This document shows positions 1-8,647 of a stretch of DNA of 64,000 nucleotides, one piece after another. The DNA comes from Saprospiraceae bacterium (GTDB lineage Bacteria; Bacteroidota; Bacteroidia; Chitinophagales; Saprospiraceae). How positions within the stretch are numbered: position 1 is the stretch's first letter; each line of letters begins with the position of its first letter. Under the pieces are notes generated by a model. The model did not search any database, was not told where the DNA came from, and saw nothing but the letters and a program-made list of their open reading frames with translations. The DNA lies in NCBI GenBank assembly GCA_020631235.1, contig JAHDHQ010000005.1:101182-165181 (forward strand), given 5' to 3'. A program made the translations under genes and the position numbers.

Positions 1-1919
1 GCACTCCCACTTAAACTATAAGTTGATTCATCACCTCCCAAAATCTCAAATGATACTTGGTAATTTTCATTGTCCTCATCGCATATAAGTTCTATGGAGT
101 TAAATACTGGTTGGTCGACCACATTTATGGCTGCTTCACCATCGCTAAAACTAGGGCAAAAAGTATTGCTCCAGCTATTCCCCAAGCTGTATTGTCCAGC
201 TTGCTGAAATCGGATTTCATCAAATTGTTCAAAAAGGAAGGTGTCTACGATATTACCATTAAGTAGCAGTTCCACCCAGCAAGAGTCGGGGCACACATAT
301 TGTGCATTTATGACTGTGGAATCTCCCGAACACAAAGTATAGTTTCCTTCGATTTCTATAAAAGGAGTCTCGGAAATTGTGAGACTAAATGTATCAGTTA
401 CTGGGCATTGAGGGTAGATGTTGGCAGTGTAATAAACGTCATGTGTGCCTGTTCCTAATTCGATAATATTTAATTGACCTAAATGGTTAGAAGCACCACT
501 CCAAAGGCCATCAGCAGGAGAAGCATCCAAAGAAATGATCGTATCAGCAAAGCAATAATTAGATATACCATCTATGCTAATTTCGGGAACTGGTAAGATT
601 TCAAATAATTGATTAATGCTTGTAGCGCAGCCTTGAGCATTTTCTAGGGTATACTCAACGGTGTATTCGCCAGGCTCGAAGCTTGAAGGGTCTATTACTC
701 CGTCGTTATTATTATTGTTCCCAAAGGTATACGTGCCTCCACCAGGAATGGCTACCAACAATCCTAGAGTGTCATTTGCACAGTATGGGCCCCAAAAATC
801 AAAAGTGGGATTAGGTACATTGTAAACAGTAAAAAGCACACATTCTTCATATGAGCAGTCTGTATTTGGGTCGAGATAAGTATAAGTAGCTTTGTATTCT
901 CCCGCGCCTAGCACACTCGGATCAAAACTTCCCGAACCATCCACATCTCCTGACCATAAACCACCTAATGGCATAACATCAATAGTAAAAGCTGGATCAT
1001 CGGTGCAAAAACTAGCGGGTAGGTCTATGATTATTTCTGGTTTATTTAATACTGTGACAAGGACCTCATCTTCTAGCTCGTAATTGCAATTGTAACTTAT
1101 GGTGACATGGTAGGTTGTAGTCTCTTCAGGAGTTGCGGTCGGATTAGCTATATCCGTCTCGGATAATTCCCCATTGGGGTCATCCCATACATAAGTAGTC
1201 CCATTAGGGTCGGCATCTAAAACTACGCTTTCACCTTCACAAATAGTGACATCTTCCATGGGTTCTAAGCTGGGTATAGTCACACATACCTCTTGCAGAT
1301 TATTAGCTCCACCAGTCGATGCGGTAAATCCATAATAAACATTATTTGTTCCAGTATAGTCAGCAGGATTACCTGTCCAACTAATCGCTAAAGATCCATC
1401 GATGTAGGCAGAAATTTCTTGATTGTCGGCATCCCAAACGAAGGTAAAACAATGCGTTTGCCCATCTTCTATGTTGCCTAAACCAACAACAGATCCTAAA
1501 CCATTTGTGATGTGGTTGTTGATTCCAGAATGAACTATCCCCGCATGGTCTTCCACTGGGTCGCTGACATCTCCATTGCGATAGGTGTCAAATTCGATCG
1601 CAAAAGAAGGAGAAATTCCGTAATATCCTATACCTCCTCCTCCAATGCCTACTGGAGTATTTGATGTTGCGAGCACAAAAACAATCCCATCTGCACCTCC
1701 ATCATTATTGCCAAAATAAAGTTCAGATTCTAGGATAAACGAGTTGGCTAAATCAATGGTGTTTACTGAAAAGATACTCCCATTTTGGCTGTTCAATGCA
1801 GCGGTTAATTGATAACAATCAGTCCCAGAATTAAAGGCATTACCATTCGTTATCCACTGACCAAGAATAGGGCATGGTGTGATGATAAGGAGGCTCAGTG
1901 CTATTATCATTATTCTCAT
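1..1919 (-). CDS. Partial secreted surface protein with N-terminal L-type lectin domain and Ig/PKD-like repeats
   Basis: The frame is open from an ATG at 1919 to the left edge, so the C-terminus is missing; this is why the ORF track does not list it. I translated it by hand. Residues 1-21 form a signal peptide ending in ILGQ. Residues ~22-210 resemble a legume/L-type lectin fold: GGADGIVFVLA, AIEFDTYRN, a DHAGI segment and a strand ending in YIDG. The rest (~211-639) is a series of Cys-containing Ig/PKD-type modules with LWSG and GEYxxxYT motifs, typical of gliding-associated CHU_C-type surface proteins. A T9SS sorting tail would be expected beyond the edge but cannot be seen. It is divergent from the M4 protease gene. 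Carbohydrate binding at the surface is inferred from the fold. Confidence 0.8.
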   Translation of the reverse strand, partial: MRIMIIALSLLIITPCPILGQWITNGNAFNSGTDCYQLTAALNSQNGSIFSVNTIDLANSFILESELYFGNNDGGADGIVFVLATSNTPVGIGGGGIGYYGISPSFAIEFDTYRNGDVSDPVEDHAGIVHSGINNHITNGLGSVVGLGNIEDGQTHCFTFVWDADNQEISAYIDGSLAISWTGNPADYTGTNNVYYGFTASTGGANNLQEVCVTIPSLEPMEDVTICEGESVVLDADPNGTTYVWDDPNGELSETDIANPTATPEETTTYHVTISYNCNYELEDEVLVTVLNKPEIIIDLPASFCTDDPAFTIDVMPLGGLWSGDVDGSGSFDPSVLGAGEYKATYTYLDPNTDCSYEECVLFTVYNVPNPTFDFWGPYCANDTLGLLVAIPGGGTYTFGNNNNNDGVIDPSSFEPGEYTVEYTLENAQGCATSINQLFEILPVPEISIDGISNYCFADTIISLDASPADGLWSGASNHLGQLNIIELGTGTHDVYYTANIYPQCPVTDTFSLTISETPFIEIEGNYTLCSGDSTVINAQYVCPDSCWVELLLNGNIVDTFLFEQFDEIRFQQAGQYSLGNSWSNTFCPSFSDGEAAINVVDQPVFNSIELICDEDNENYQVSFEILGGDESTYSLSGS

Positions 1920-2101
1920 CCTCAGTAATATACTGATTTTAGTTGAATGAGTGATTAAGAAAGAAATATTTAATGTCTGCAGCGAAAGTATTCCAAATGA
2001 CATTGTATATAAAGAAGAAAAAAGCAAATAGAAATTTGCTTTGCTCTTTTAAATTATTAAATATCTTTAACGAATTACGCACTTTTAAAACCAATCATTT
2101 T

Positions 2102-5100
2102 ATGTATAAAACTATCTTACTTATACCATTTTTATTGATGACAACTTTTGTTTCTGCTCAGACTAACTTGAGTGAAGCATTAGATATACGGCACAAGCAA
2201 AGTTTACAAGTATTGCCGACTCCAAGCTCGATAGAACAATATCTTGAAAATGCTGTATCTAATTTAGGTTTGGAAAGTCAAGAAGATTTAGCCTTTAAAA
2301 AATCATTCAAAGCACCCAATTTCTGGGAAAGACAGCGATATGAGCAGCAATATAGAGGGCTTCCAGTTTTAGGATCTTCCCATATCCTACATGTAAAGAA
2401 TCAAGAAGTTGTGAAAGTGTCTGGGTCGATTTATCCATACATCGACATTGAAACAAAACCCAAAGTGAGTGAGGCAGTGGCCATTGCGAGTTTAAAAGAA
2501 CAACTTATACAGCATGTGTATGAAGCTAATGGAGACGCAATTGCTGTATTTGAAGATTTAAATATAGTATCCAAAAGACTGTGCGTAGCAGACAAAGCCT
2601 ATCCTGATTTTTCAGGATCGTATCATTTATTATATGAGATTGTTGCCGAGTATTTTACACCTCATCATCATAAAGCTAGATACTTAGTGGACGCAAATAC
2701 TTCGGAAATTGTAGACGAATTCGAAATGATTTGTTCGGTGAGTGTAGAGGGGACGGCTAACACTCGGTACTATGGAGAGCAAACCATCACCACGGATTCC
2801 ATTGCTCCAAATCAATTTGTGATGTACGATGAAGACAGAAGTATATTAACCTTGGATGCCAACAATTATACGGGTGGTCAATATGGTTATGCGCCCTTTG
2901 TGGATGAAGACAACTATTGGGATAATGCCAATGAAAATTTTGATGAAGTGGCAGGCGATGCACATTATTGTACGGCCAAATACCATGATTTTATGGAAGA
3001 ACACTTTGATTGGTCTGGGGTAGATGGAGAAGGAGGAGACTTAGTATCCATAGTACATATTGGAGGCAAATATTTTTTAAACGCCTATTGGGATGGTACA
3101 GCTACTCACTACGGAAATGGACAATGCGTAGATTATGGTCCGCTTACCACATTAGATGTCGTAGGGCATGAATTTGCTCATGGTTTTACCACTTTTACTT
3201 CTGGCTTGATTTACAGAAATGAATCAGGAGCATTAAACGAATCCATAAGCGACATTTTAGGGAAAGCCTTGGAAAATGCTTACGATCAAGAAAACTTTAC
3301 TTGGAACATCGGCGAAAAATTTGTTACTGGAAATGGTATGCCTTTTAGGAATATGGCTAATCCAAAAGAGTTTGAGAGTCCTGATTTTTATAAAGGCGAA
3401 TTTTGGATAACCGGTTTATTTGATAATGGAGGAGTACATTTTAATTCAGGAGTTTACAATTATTGGTACTACATGTTAGTTGAAGGTAAAGCTGGAGTTA
3501 ATGAAGCGGGAAATGCATACGATGTGCCAGCGATTGGTTGGGAAAAAGCAACAGATATAGTGTACGGTACTCAAGTTGGATATTTTACTCCATCCACCAA
3601 TTACGTGGATGCATATAATTATACCCTACAGTATGTTGAGGATGTCTGGGGTGCAGAAAGTCCAGAATATGAGGCTGTAGCCGAGGCGTGGTACGCAGTC
3701 GGATTGTCCAACGATATTGATCAAACGAATATCAGCGGTGCTATAGAAATTCCAGGAGATATTAATACTTTATGTGAAGGAGATGTCTTAGAGATTCCAG
3801 TATTGGTTTTAAATACAGGCTTGGATACAATTTTTGCTCCAGGTGTGATTAATATGAGATATACCTTGGATAACTCGTTGGAAGCTGATGAGCAAATTGT
3901 GCTTTCAGAAGATTTTGCTCCTGGAGATACGATCCAGTTTACCTTCGAGAAACTCATCGAATATGATCCTAATGACAACCAGAAATATCTGCAAGTGTAC
4001 ATGTCTGTTAACAACCTAGACAATTTTGAACAGATTGCTTATGACTTTATCAACTTTACCAGTGGAGAAGGTTCTGATTTGTTTTTAGACAGAGTTCAAC
4101 TAACATCTAGTGTTTGCAATCCAGGAGTGTATACCTTAGTTTATTATTTTGAATTGGAGAGCTGTGACCCTATTCCAGCAGGGGAAGTATTGGAGTTAAC
4201 TTTTGATTTTGATGGCGAAGAATATGTTGTAGAGCGATTTGTAAATACACCTATCCGTCCTAGCATTACTTACATTAACATAACTTCGGTAAGTTTTCCA
4301 TTTCCACTAGAAAAATACAATGACTTTACAGTCGATTTATATCATGAATCTGACGACGATCTAACAAATAACACTTTATCATCCTTCTTATTGACCTATG
4401 ATTTAATGGGCAACAATGATATTGAAGATTATGAAGATTTTTCAGACACGAGTAGTGACTATATTTATTTTGATCCAGGTTTTTCACATGAATATCAGTT
4501 AGATGAATTGAGTGGAGATCGTTGGCTAGCTATCGGCTCAAATAATTCATTTTTTACTCCTTCTCCTTGTCCTGATCCTGAGGATATATTTGATTTGTAT
4601 TATTTCTATGGAACAGATCAGTCACTATGTTATAATACCATTGATATGGAGGAACCGGTATTGAGGTTTGAGATGATCAACTACTATAGTGGATTAGTAG
4701 AAGGCCTGGAGGAAGGATTCTCAAGTATGACTAAAATAAGGTATGATGAAGGTTTGCCTGAACTATCAGAATATCCGATCATACACTCTATTCCGGAAGG
4801 TGAAATGATGGAAATGGAGTTTGATCTGCCTATTGGCAACGGAACCTTGTATATGACTTCCTTATGTATGTTAGGTAATGCTAGTGATTTTTTCGCTGGA
4901 GAATATGAGAACATAGATGCAGTATTGTACAATAATGTGAGGATAGAAGAAAAAACCTTTGTCTCTAATGATGATAAAATAAGTCATGAAAGCATACAAG
5001 TTTATCCGAATCCATCTCATGGAACTGTATATTTTGAGTCAACAATGGATGCCCCATACGACCTCAATATCTATACTATAGATGGGAAAAGAATGCTTTC

Positions 5101-5218
5101 AAAGCAACAAATCCAAGGTGATTTTACTTGGCAAAATTCCGCTGACAGTGGATTGTATTTATATGATATAAAGCATAAAGATGGAACTATCGAACAAGGT
5201 AAGATAGTCATACAATAA
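2102..5218 (+). CDS. Secreted M4 (thermolysin-family) metalloprotease with T9SS sorting domain
   Basis: An extracellular zinc endopeptidase. I chose the ATG at 2102 rather than 1973 because it starts directly at a signal peptide ending in FVSAQ; the upstream 43 residues are Lys/Asn-rich and unlike a coding N-terminus. An FTP/PepSY-type propeptide precedes the catalytic domain. The zinc motif HEFAH (His356, Glu357, His360) is followed by NESISD, which supplies the third ligand (Glu380), and GGVHFNSG carries the catalytic His of the family. After the protease (~residues 200-560) come several hundred residues of beta-rich, CARDB-like segments. A type A sorting domain with YPNPSHG closes the protein at the C-terminus. 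The protein is about 1038 aa, much longer than thermolysin precursors because of the C-terminal modules. A strong terminator follows. Confidence 0.9.
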   Translation: MYKTILLIPFLLMTTFVSAQTNLSEALDIRHKQSLQVLPTPSSIEQYLENAVSNLGLESQEDLAFKKSFKAPNFWERQRYEQQYRGLPVLGSSHILHVKNQEVVKVSGSIYPYIDIETKPKVSEAVAIASLKEQLIQHVYEANGDAIAVFEDLNIVSKRLCVADKAYPDFSGSYHLLYEIVAEYFTPHHHKARYLVDANTSEIVDEFEMICSVSVEGTANTRYYGEQTITTDSIAPNQFVMYDEDRSILTLDANNYTGGQYGYAPFVDEDNYWDNANENFDEVAGDAHYCTAKYHDFMEEHFDWSGVDGEGGDLVSIVHIGGKYFLNAYWDGTATHYGNGQCVDYGPLTTLDVVGHEFAHGFTTFTSGLIYRNESGALNESISDILGKALENAYDQENFTWNIGEKFVTGNGMPFRNMANPKEFESPDFYKGEFWITGLFDNGGVHFNSGVYNYWYYMLVEGKAGVNEAGNAYDVPAIGWEKATDIVYGTQVGYFTPSTNYVDAYNYTLQYVEDVWGAESPEYEAVAEAWYAVGLSNDIDQTNISGAIEIPGDINTLCEGDVLEIPVLVLNTGLDTIFAPGVINMRYTLDNSLEADEQIVLSEDFAPGDTIQFTFEKLIEYDPNDNQKYLQVYMSVNNLDNFEQIAYDFINFTSGEGSDLFLDRVQLTSSVCNPGVYTLVYYFELESCDPIPAGEVLELTFDFDGEEYVVERFVNTPIRPSITYINITSVSFPFPLEKYNDFTVDLYHESDDDLTNNTLSSFLLTYDLMGNNDIEDYEDFSDTSSDYIYFDPGFSHEYQLDELSGDRWLAIGSNNSFFTPSPCPDPEDIFDLYYFYGTDQSLCYNTIDMEEPVLRFEMINYYSGLVEGLEEGFSSMTKIRYDEGLPELSEYPIIHSIPEGEMMEMEFDLPIGNGTLYMTSLCMLGNASDFFAGEYENIDAVLYNNVRIEEKTFVSNDDKISHESIQVYPNPSHGTVYFESTMDAPYDLNIYTIDGKRMLSKQQIQGDFTWQNSADSGLYLYDIKHKDGTIEQGKIVIQ

Positions 5219-5232
5219 ATAGTTTACACACC

Positions 5233-5272
5233 AAGAGCCTTTATTTACAAGTTAAGTGAAGGCTCTTTTTTT
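5233..5272 (+). terminator. Rho-independent terminator of the M4 protease gene
   Basis: A perfect 9-bp stem AAGAGCCTT / AAGGCTCTT (5233-5241 and 5259-5267) runs into a T tract, 15 nt after the stop codon. Confidence 0.85.
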
Positions 5273-5283
5273 ATAAATGACAG

Positions 5284-6642
5284 ATGAAACACAGTTTTTT
5301 ATTATGTAGTTTTTTGATGATCGCCATGCATGGTTTAGGGCAGGTGCCTCCTTCAAAAGATATAAGGATAGATCAAATTATTAAACAGATTTCGGCGGAC
5401 AGAATTTATGGGGATATTGAGACCTTGGCTAATTTTGGTACAAGGCATACTTTGTCAGATACTACTTCGACGAGTAGAGGAATAGGTGCAGCTAGAAGAT
5501 GGATTAAGAGTGAATTTGAACAAATTTCAAAAGATTGTGGAAATTGTCTTGAAGTTAAATATCATAGAGGATTAGTGAAGAAAGGTGAATCGCCCAGGAT
5601 CCCTGAGGATACGTGGATTGTTAATGTTTTAGCTTTAAAAAAAGGGACGCGCTTTCCTGATCGATATGTGATCATGGCCGGCGATATAGACTCAAGAGTC
5701 AGTGATCCATTAGATTATACGTCAGATTCACCTGGAGCTAATGATAATGCTTCAGGTATGGCAGGTGTGATAGAAGCTGCTCGAGTTTTGTCTCATTATG
5801 ATTTCGAAAGTTCCATCCTATTTGTGGGTCTATCTGGAGAGGAGCAAGGGTTGTTTGGTGGAAAGTTCTTAGCTCAGACCGCTCTTGATGAAGCATGGGA
5901 TATAATCGGGGTGCTAAATAATGATATGATCAGTAATATTTCAGGTATCGATGGTGTTGTTGATAACGTACATTTTAGAGTGTTTTCAGAACCTAATCCT
6001 CCCAAGCAAAACGAACAAGAACAAATCTGGAATAGGTTTTATGGTGGAGAAGTAGATGGTCCATCAAGACAACTGGCTAGGTATGTTGAACGTATGACAA
6101 GCGAGTATATATTTGATGCAAAAGCGGTGATGATATACCGACTGGATCGATTTGGGAGAGGAGGTCACCACAGGCCATTTAATGATGCAGGCTTCGCAGG
6201 AGTCCGTATTATGGAAATGCATGAAAACTACCACAGACAACATCAAGATATTCGATACGAGGATGGCATTGCCTATGGAGATGTGATATCGGGAGTGGAT
6301 AAAGAGTATGCTCGGAAATTGACGGCTGTAAATGCCATCAGCTTAGCAAGCTTAGCTTGGGCACCGAAATCGCCGGAATTAGTAATGATAGGAGGAGCTG
6401 TAAAGCCATCTACAAGGTTAACTTGGGATCCAGTAGAGGACGAATCAATTGTTGGTTACAAAGTGTACTGGCGAGATACTACAGCCCCACAATGGCAATA
6501 TAGCCGATGGGTAGGATTGTCAACAGATGTGACTTTGGAAAACATTATAATAGATAACTACTTATTTGGGGTATGTTCAGTAAATAAGCAAGGAAATGAA
6601 AGCGTAGTAATTTATCCTAAAACGCTCATTCCAAGAAGATAA
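5284..6642 (+). CDS. Exported M28-family zinc aminopeptidase-like protein
   Basis: A 452-aa protein with a signal peptide ending in GLGQ. The M28 catalytic core spans about residues 100-350. Aligned by spacing with Aeromonas aminopeptidase, the metal and catalytic positions are Asp134 (in AGDIDS), Asp154 (GANDNASG), Glu186/Glu187 (SGEEQG), Asp214 (NNDM) and His295/296 (GGHHRPF). The first ligand, usually His in GHxDS, is therefore Asp here. The gaps 134-154 and 186-214 match the reference family exactly, so the substitution is not an alignment slip. A fibronectin-III-like module fills the C-terminus and no T9SS tail is visible, so it is probably periplasmic. It converges on the DUF6787-like gene with only 3 bp between stops. 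Confidence 0.85.
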   Translation: MKHSFLLCSFLMIAMHGLGQVPPSKDIRIDQIIKQISADRIYGDIETLANFGTRHTLSDTTSTSRGIGAARRWIKSEFEQISKDCGNCLEVKYHRGLVKKGESPRIPEDTWIVNVLALKKGTRFPDRYVIMAGDIDSRVSDPLDYTSDSPGANDNASGMAGVIEAARVLSHYDFESSILFVGLSGEEQGLFGGKFLAQTALDEAWDIIGVLNNDMISNISGIDGVVDNVHFRVFSEPNPPKQNEQEQIWNRFYGGEVDGPSRQLARYVERMTSEYIFDAKAVMIYRLDRFGRGGHHRPFNDAGFAGVRIMEMHENYHRQHQDIRYEDGIAYGDVISGVDKEYARKLTAVNAISLASLAWAPKSPELVMIGGAVKPSTRLTWDPVEDESIVGYKVYWRDTTAPQWQYSRWVGLSTDVTLENIIIDNYLFGVCSVNKQGNESVVIYPKTLIPRR

Positions 6643-6645
6643 ATT

Positions 6646-6945
6646 TTAGTGGGCTTTCTTTCCTATCATTCGATTAAAAAACCGCTTTTCGAATGCCCAA
6701 AACCATTTAAATTGGCCAAATAAAAATCCATAAATGAGCAAGACAATGTTGTAAACCGGTAAGATAAGTATATAATAGATTACTGAAAATAAAACTGATT
6801 TATTTCCATCTGGAGCAAAAAAGTTTACAATAGGCTTCTTTAAAAACATAATGGTGAAACCTGTACAAGCAAATACAAGCAGTATAATCAGTACTTGAGT
6901 GCTCGTCACATTCCATCTTTTTTCTAGTTTTCTAAGCCAATTCAT
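6646..6945 (-). CDS. Small two-helix membrane protein, DUF6787-like
   Basis: A 99-aa protein with a basic N-terminus (RKLEKRWNV), a transmembrane helix at about residues 17-36, a second hydrophobic stretch at about 50-72, then the conserved-looking FGQFKWFWAFEKR segment and a basic tail. Length and layout resemble the DUF6787 family found across Bacteroidota, which has no established function. The assignment rests on recall of the family pattern. The stop lies 3 bp from the stop of the M28 gene on the other strand. Confidence 0.65.
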   Translation of the reverse strand: MNWLRKLEKRWNVTSTQVLIILLVFACTGFTIMFLKKPIVNFFAPDGNKSVLFSVIYYILILPVYNIVLLIYGFLFGQFKWFWAFEKRFFNRMIGKKAH

Positions 6946-7026
6946 TGCTGGTTGTTTTTTGCGACTGCAAAGTAAACATCATTTGTGGCTAAATGTTGAT
7001 TCTTATGTAATAGAATTGTAAAAAAA

Positions 7027-7054
7027 AAAGATCGACTTGAGGAAGTCGATCTTT
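7027..7054 (-). terminator. Terminator downstream of the small barrel gene
   Basis: A perfect 12-bp stem AAAGATCGACTT / AAGTCGATCTTT with a 4-nt loop. Read on the minus strand it is followed by a run of T (the A run at 7021-7029). Confidence 0.85.
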
Positions 7055-7076
7055 AGAGGAAAACGGGAGTTTATTA

Positions 7077-7718
7077 TTAAAATCCAAAGCCTAAATGTAG
7101 GCTTAAGGCATTAATCTTGTTATTGAAAGCAGATACTTCGTCATTAAAATAGATGTGATTACCAAGTTTTGAAAAATCTCTTTCATAACGAAGGTCAAGG
7201 TGCATTTTGCCAAAATTGTATCCAACTAAACCTTGAAATCCTTGAGTAATGCTCTTTCTTTTCTCTTCATAAAAAGCTAAATCGTCCAAATCTGAACTTA
7301 CATCCAATAAGACATGAAATTTAGGACCTACTCCAAATCGCCAATTATTTTTGTTGATTCCGGCTACAATGTTAATGTCCAAATCTTTGTAATCTTCAGA
7401 AAGCAAATGTCCATCGATATCATCATTGATGTATGATTTTACTTGATACTTAGACGATTGTTGGGTATATAATGCTTCCGATTGGAAAAACAAATAACCC
7501 ATATTTGATTGTGTAAAGATTCCTAGGGATTGTGCAGGAGTCATTTCGACAAAACTTACTTCGTGTGTTATAGATCTGGAGTCAACCGCCACATAGCTAA
7601 TCTCTTCTTTAGTTAAGAAATGAGTGTAACTGGCTTTGAATCCAAATTTTGTTTGTGCATTTGCCTTGTTTGCAAATAAAAAGATAAAAATTGAGCTTAA
7701 TATTAATAAATTCTTCAT
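7077..7718 (-). CDS. Outer-membrane beta-barrel protein (porin-like, small)
   Basis: 213 aa with a clear signal peptide (cut after KANAQ) followed by alternating amphipathic strands: TKFGFKASYTHF, VAGINKNNWRFGVGPKF, FQGLVGYNFGKMHLDLRYERDF. It ends in an aromatic strand (LHLGFGF), the usual beta-barrel signal. It fits the OmpA-like/OMP_b-brl_2 family of eight-stranded barrels common in Bacteroidota. No substrate can be inferred. It has its own terminator and no co-directional close neighbour, so it is probably monocistronic. Confidence 0.75.
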   Translation of the reverse strand: MKNLLILSSIFIFLFANKANAQTKFGFKASYTHFLTKEEISYVAVDSRSITHEVSFVEMTPAQSLGIFTQSNMGYLFFQSEALYTQQSSKYQVKSYINDDIDGHLLSEDYKDLDINIVAGINKNNWRFGVGPKFHVLLDVSSDLDDLAFYEEKRKSITQGFQGLVGYNFGKMHLDLRYERDFSKLGNHIYFNDEVSAFNNKINALSLHLGFGF

Positions 7719-7975
7719 TTTAATTTCGTTTCTTGTTGATAAAGACCCATAAGAAACTTGGCGCCCCTATGAAATATTGTTTGGGAATTGTTTTTTCTGC
7801 TTTAGTAAGAAAGTAAAGCTTGACTTAATTCTTTAGCGGACATTTTTGACGCTTTTTTAGGGGTGTGATATAGTGATTAAAAGGTAATAAAAAGGCTTTT
7901 GAGCGAGTATCTTAGAATTAAATTTGGAATGTTAAATATTAGTGAAAATCCTAGGTCAGGACCAATTATATAAAG

Positions 7976-8569
7976 ATGGAGCACAAAAAACAATGGATGG
8001 AGCATTTTTTATCGAACGCTGAGCAAATGTTTAGATATTATAAGACTTTGGGTGATAAATCCTTTGATCAACTGAGCGATGAGGCTTTATATTGGAAGGC
8101 TCATGACAATGACAATTCGATAGCTATAATCATTAAACACATGTGGGGCAACATGATGTCCCGATGGACTCATTTTTTAGATGAAGATGGCGAGAAAGAT
8201 TGGAGGCGAAGGGATGCTGAATTTGAATTAGAAGATCTGCAAGGACGAGAAGCTCTTTTATTACTTTGGGAAGAAGCTTGGAAATGCTTGTTTGATGCTT
8301 TGCACAGCATTGGACCAAAAAATTATGATCAAGTTGTCTATATCCGGAGTAAAGGGCACACCATTGTCGAAGCGATCCAACGCCAATTAGCGCATTATGC
8401 TTATCATATAGGGCAGATTGTATACATGGCTAAAAGCATACAAAAAGATCAATGGAAAAGTTTGTCGATGCCCAAAGGCACATCTGAAGCCTTTACAAAA
8501 GCTAGCCATTCTAAAGGATTGCGCAAGGAACATTTTGTAAAAGAACAATTGGATGATAGACTAAGGTAA
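7976..8569 (+). CDS. DinB-superfamily protein, DUF1572 type
   Basis: 197 aa, all-helical, cytosolic. The pattern of a four-helix DinB/YfiT bundle is visible: an early FLSNAEQMFRYYKTL helix, IIKHMWGN with the first putative metal His, and QLAHYAYHIGQIVYMAK with two further His residues. This His triad is the usual divalent-metal site of the superfamily. Members include thiol-transferases and damage-induced proteins of unknown function; DUF1572 members have no proven reaction. No operon partner is apparent. Confidence 0.8.
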   Translation: MEHKKQWMEHFLSNAEQMFRYYKTLGDKSFDQLSDEALYWKAHDNDNSIAIIIKHMWGNMMSRWTHFLDEDGEKDWRRRDAEFELEDLQGREALLLLWEEAWKCLFDALHSIGPKNYDQVVYIRSKGHTIVEAIQRQLAHYAYHIGQIVYMAKSIQKDQWKSLSMPKGTSEAFTKASHSKGLRKEHFVKEQLDDRLR

Positions 8570-8613
8570 GCTTCGAGACAAAAAAATAAAGATTTACTAT
8601 TTAGCAATTAAAA

Positions 8614-8642
8614 TGGTTTTATTTTAGAGACTCATAAAACCA
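8614..8642 (+). promoter_or_regulatory. Hairpin in the leader of the deiminase gene
   Basis: A perfect 9-bp inverted repeat TGGTTTTAT / ATAAAACCA (8614-8622, 8634-8642) ends 5 nt before the ATG at 8648. It could be a leader hairpin or an operator. There is no T tract, so it is not a standard terminator. Confidence 0.4.
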
Positions 8643-8647
8643 CCATC

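Noticed and set aside
1973-2101. N-terminal 43-residue extension of the M4 protease in the ORF track
   Set aside because: A clear signal peptide starts at the ATG at 2102; the extension is Lys/Asn-rich and lies in the divergent intergenic region.
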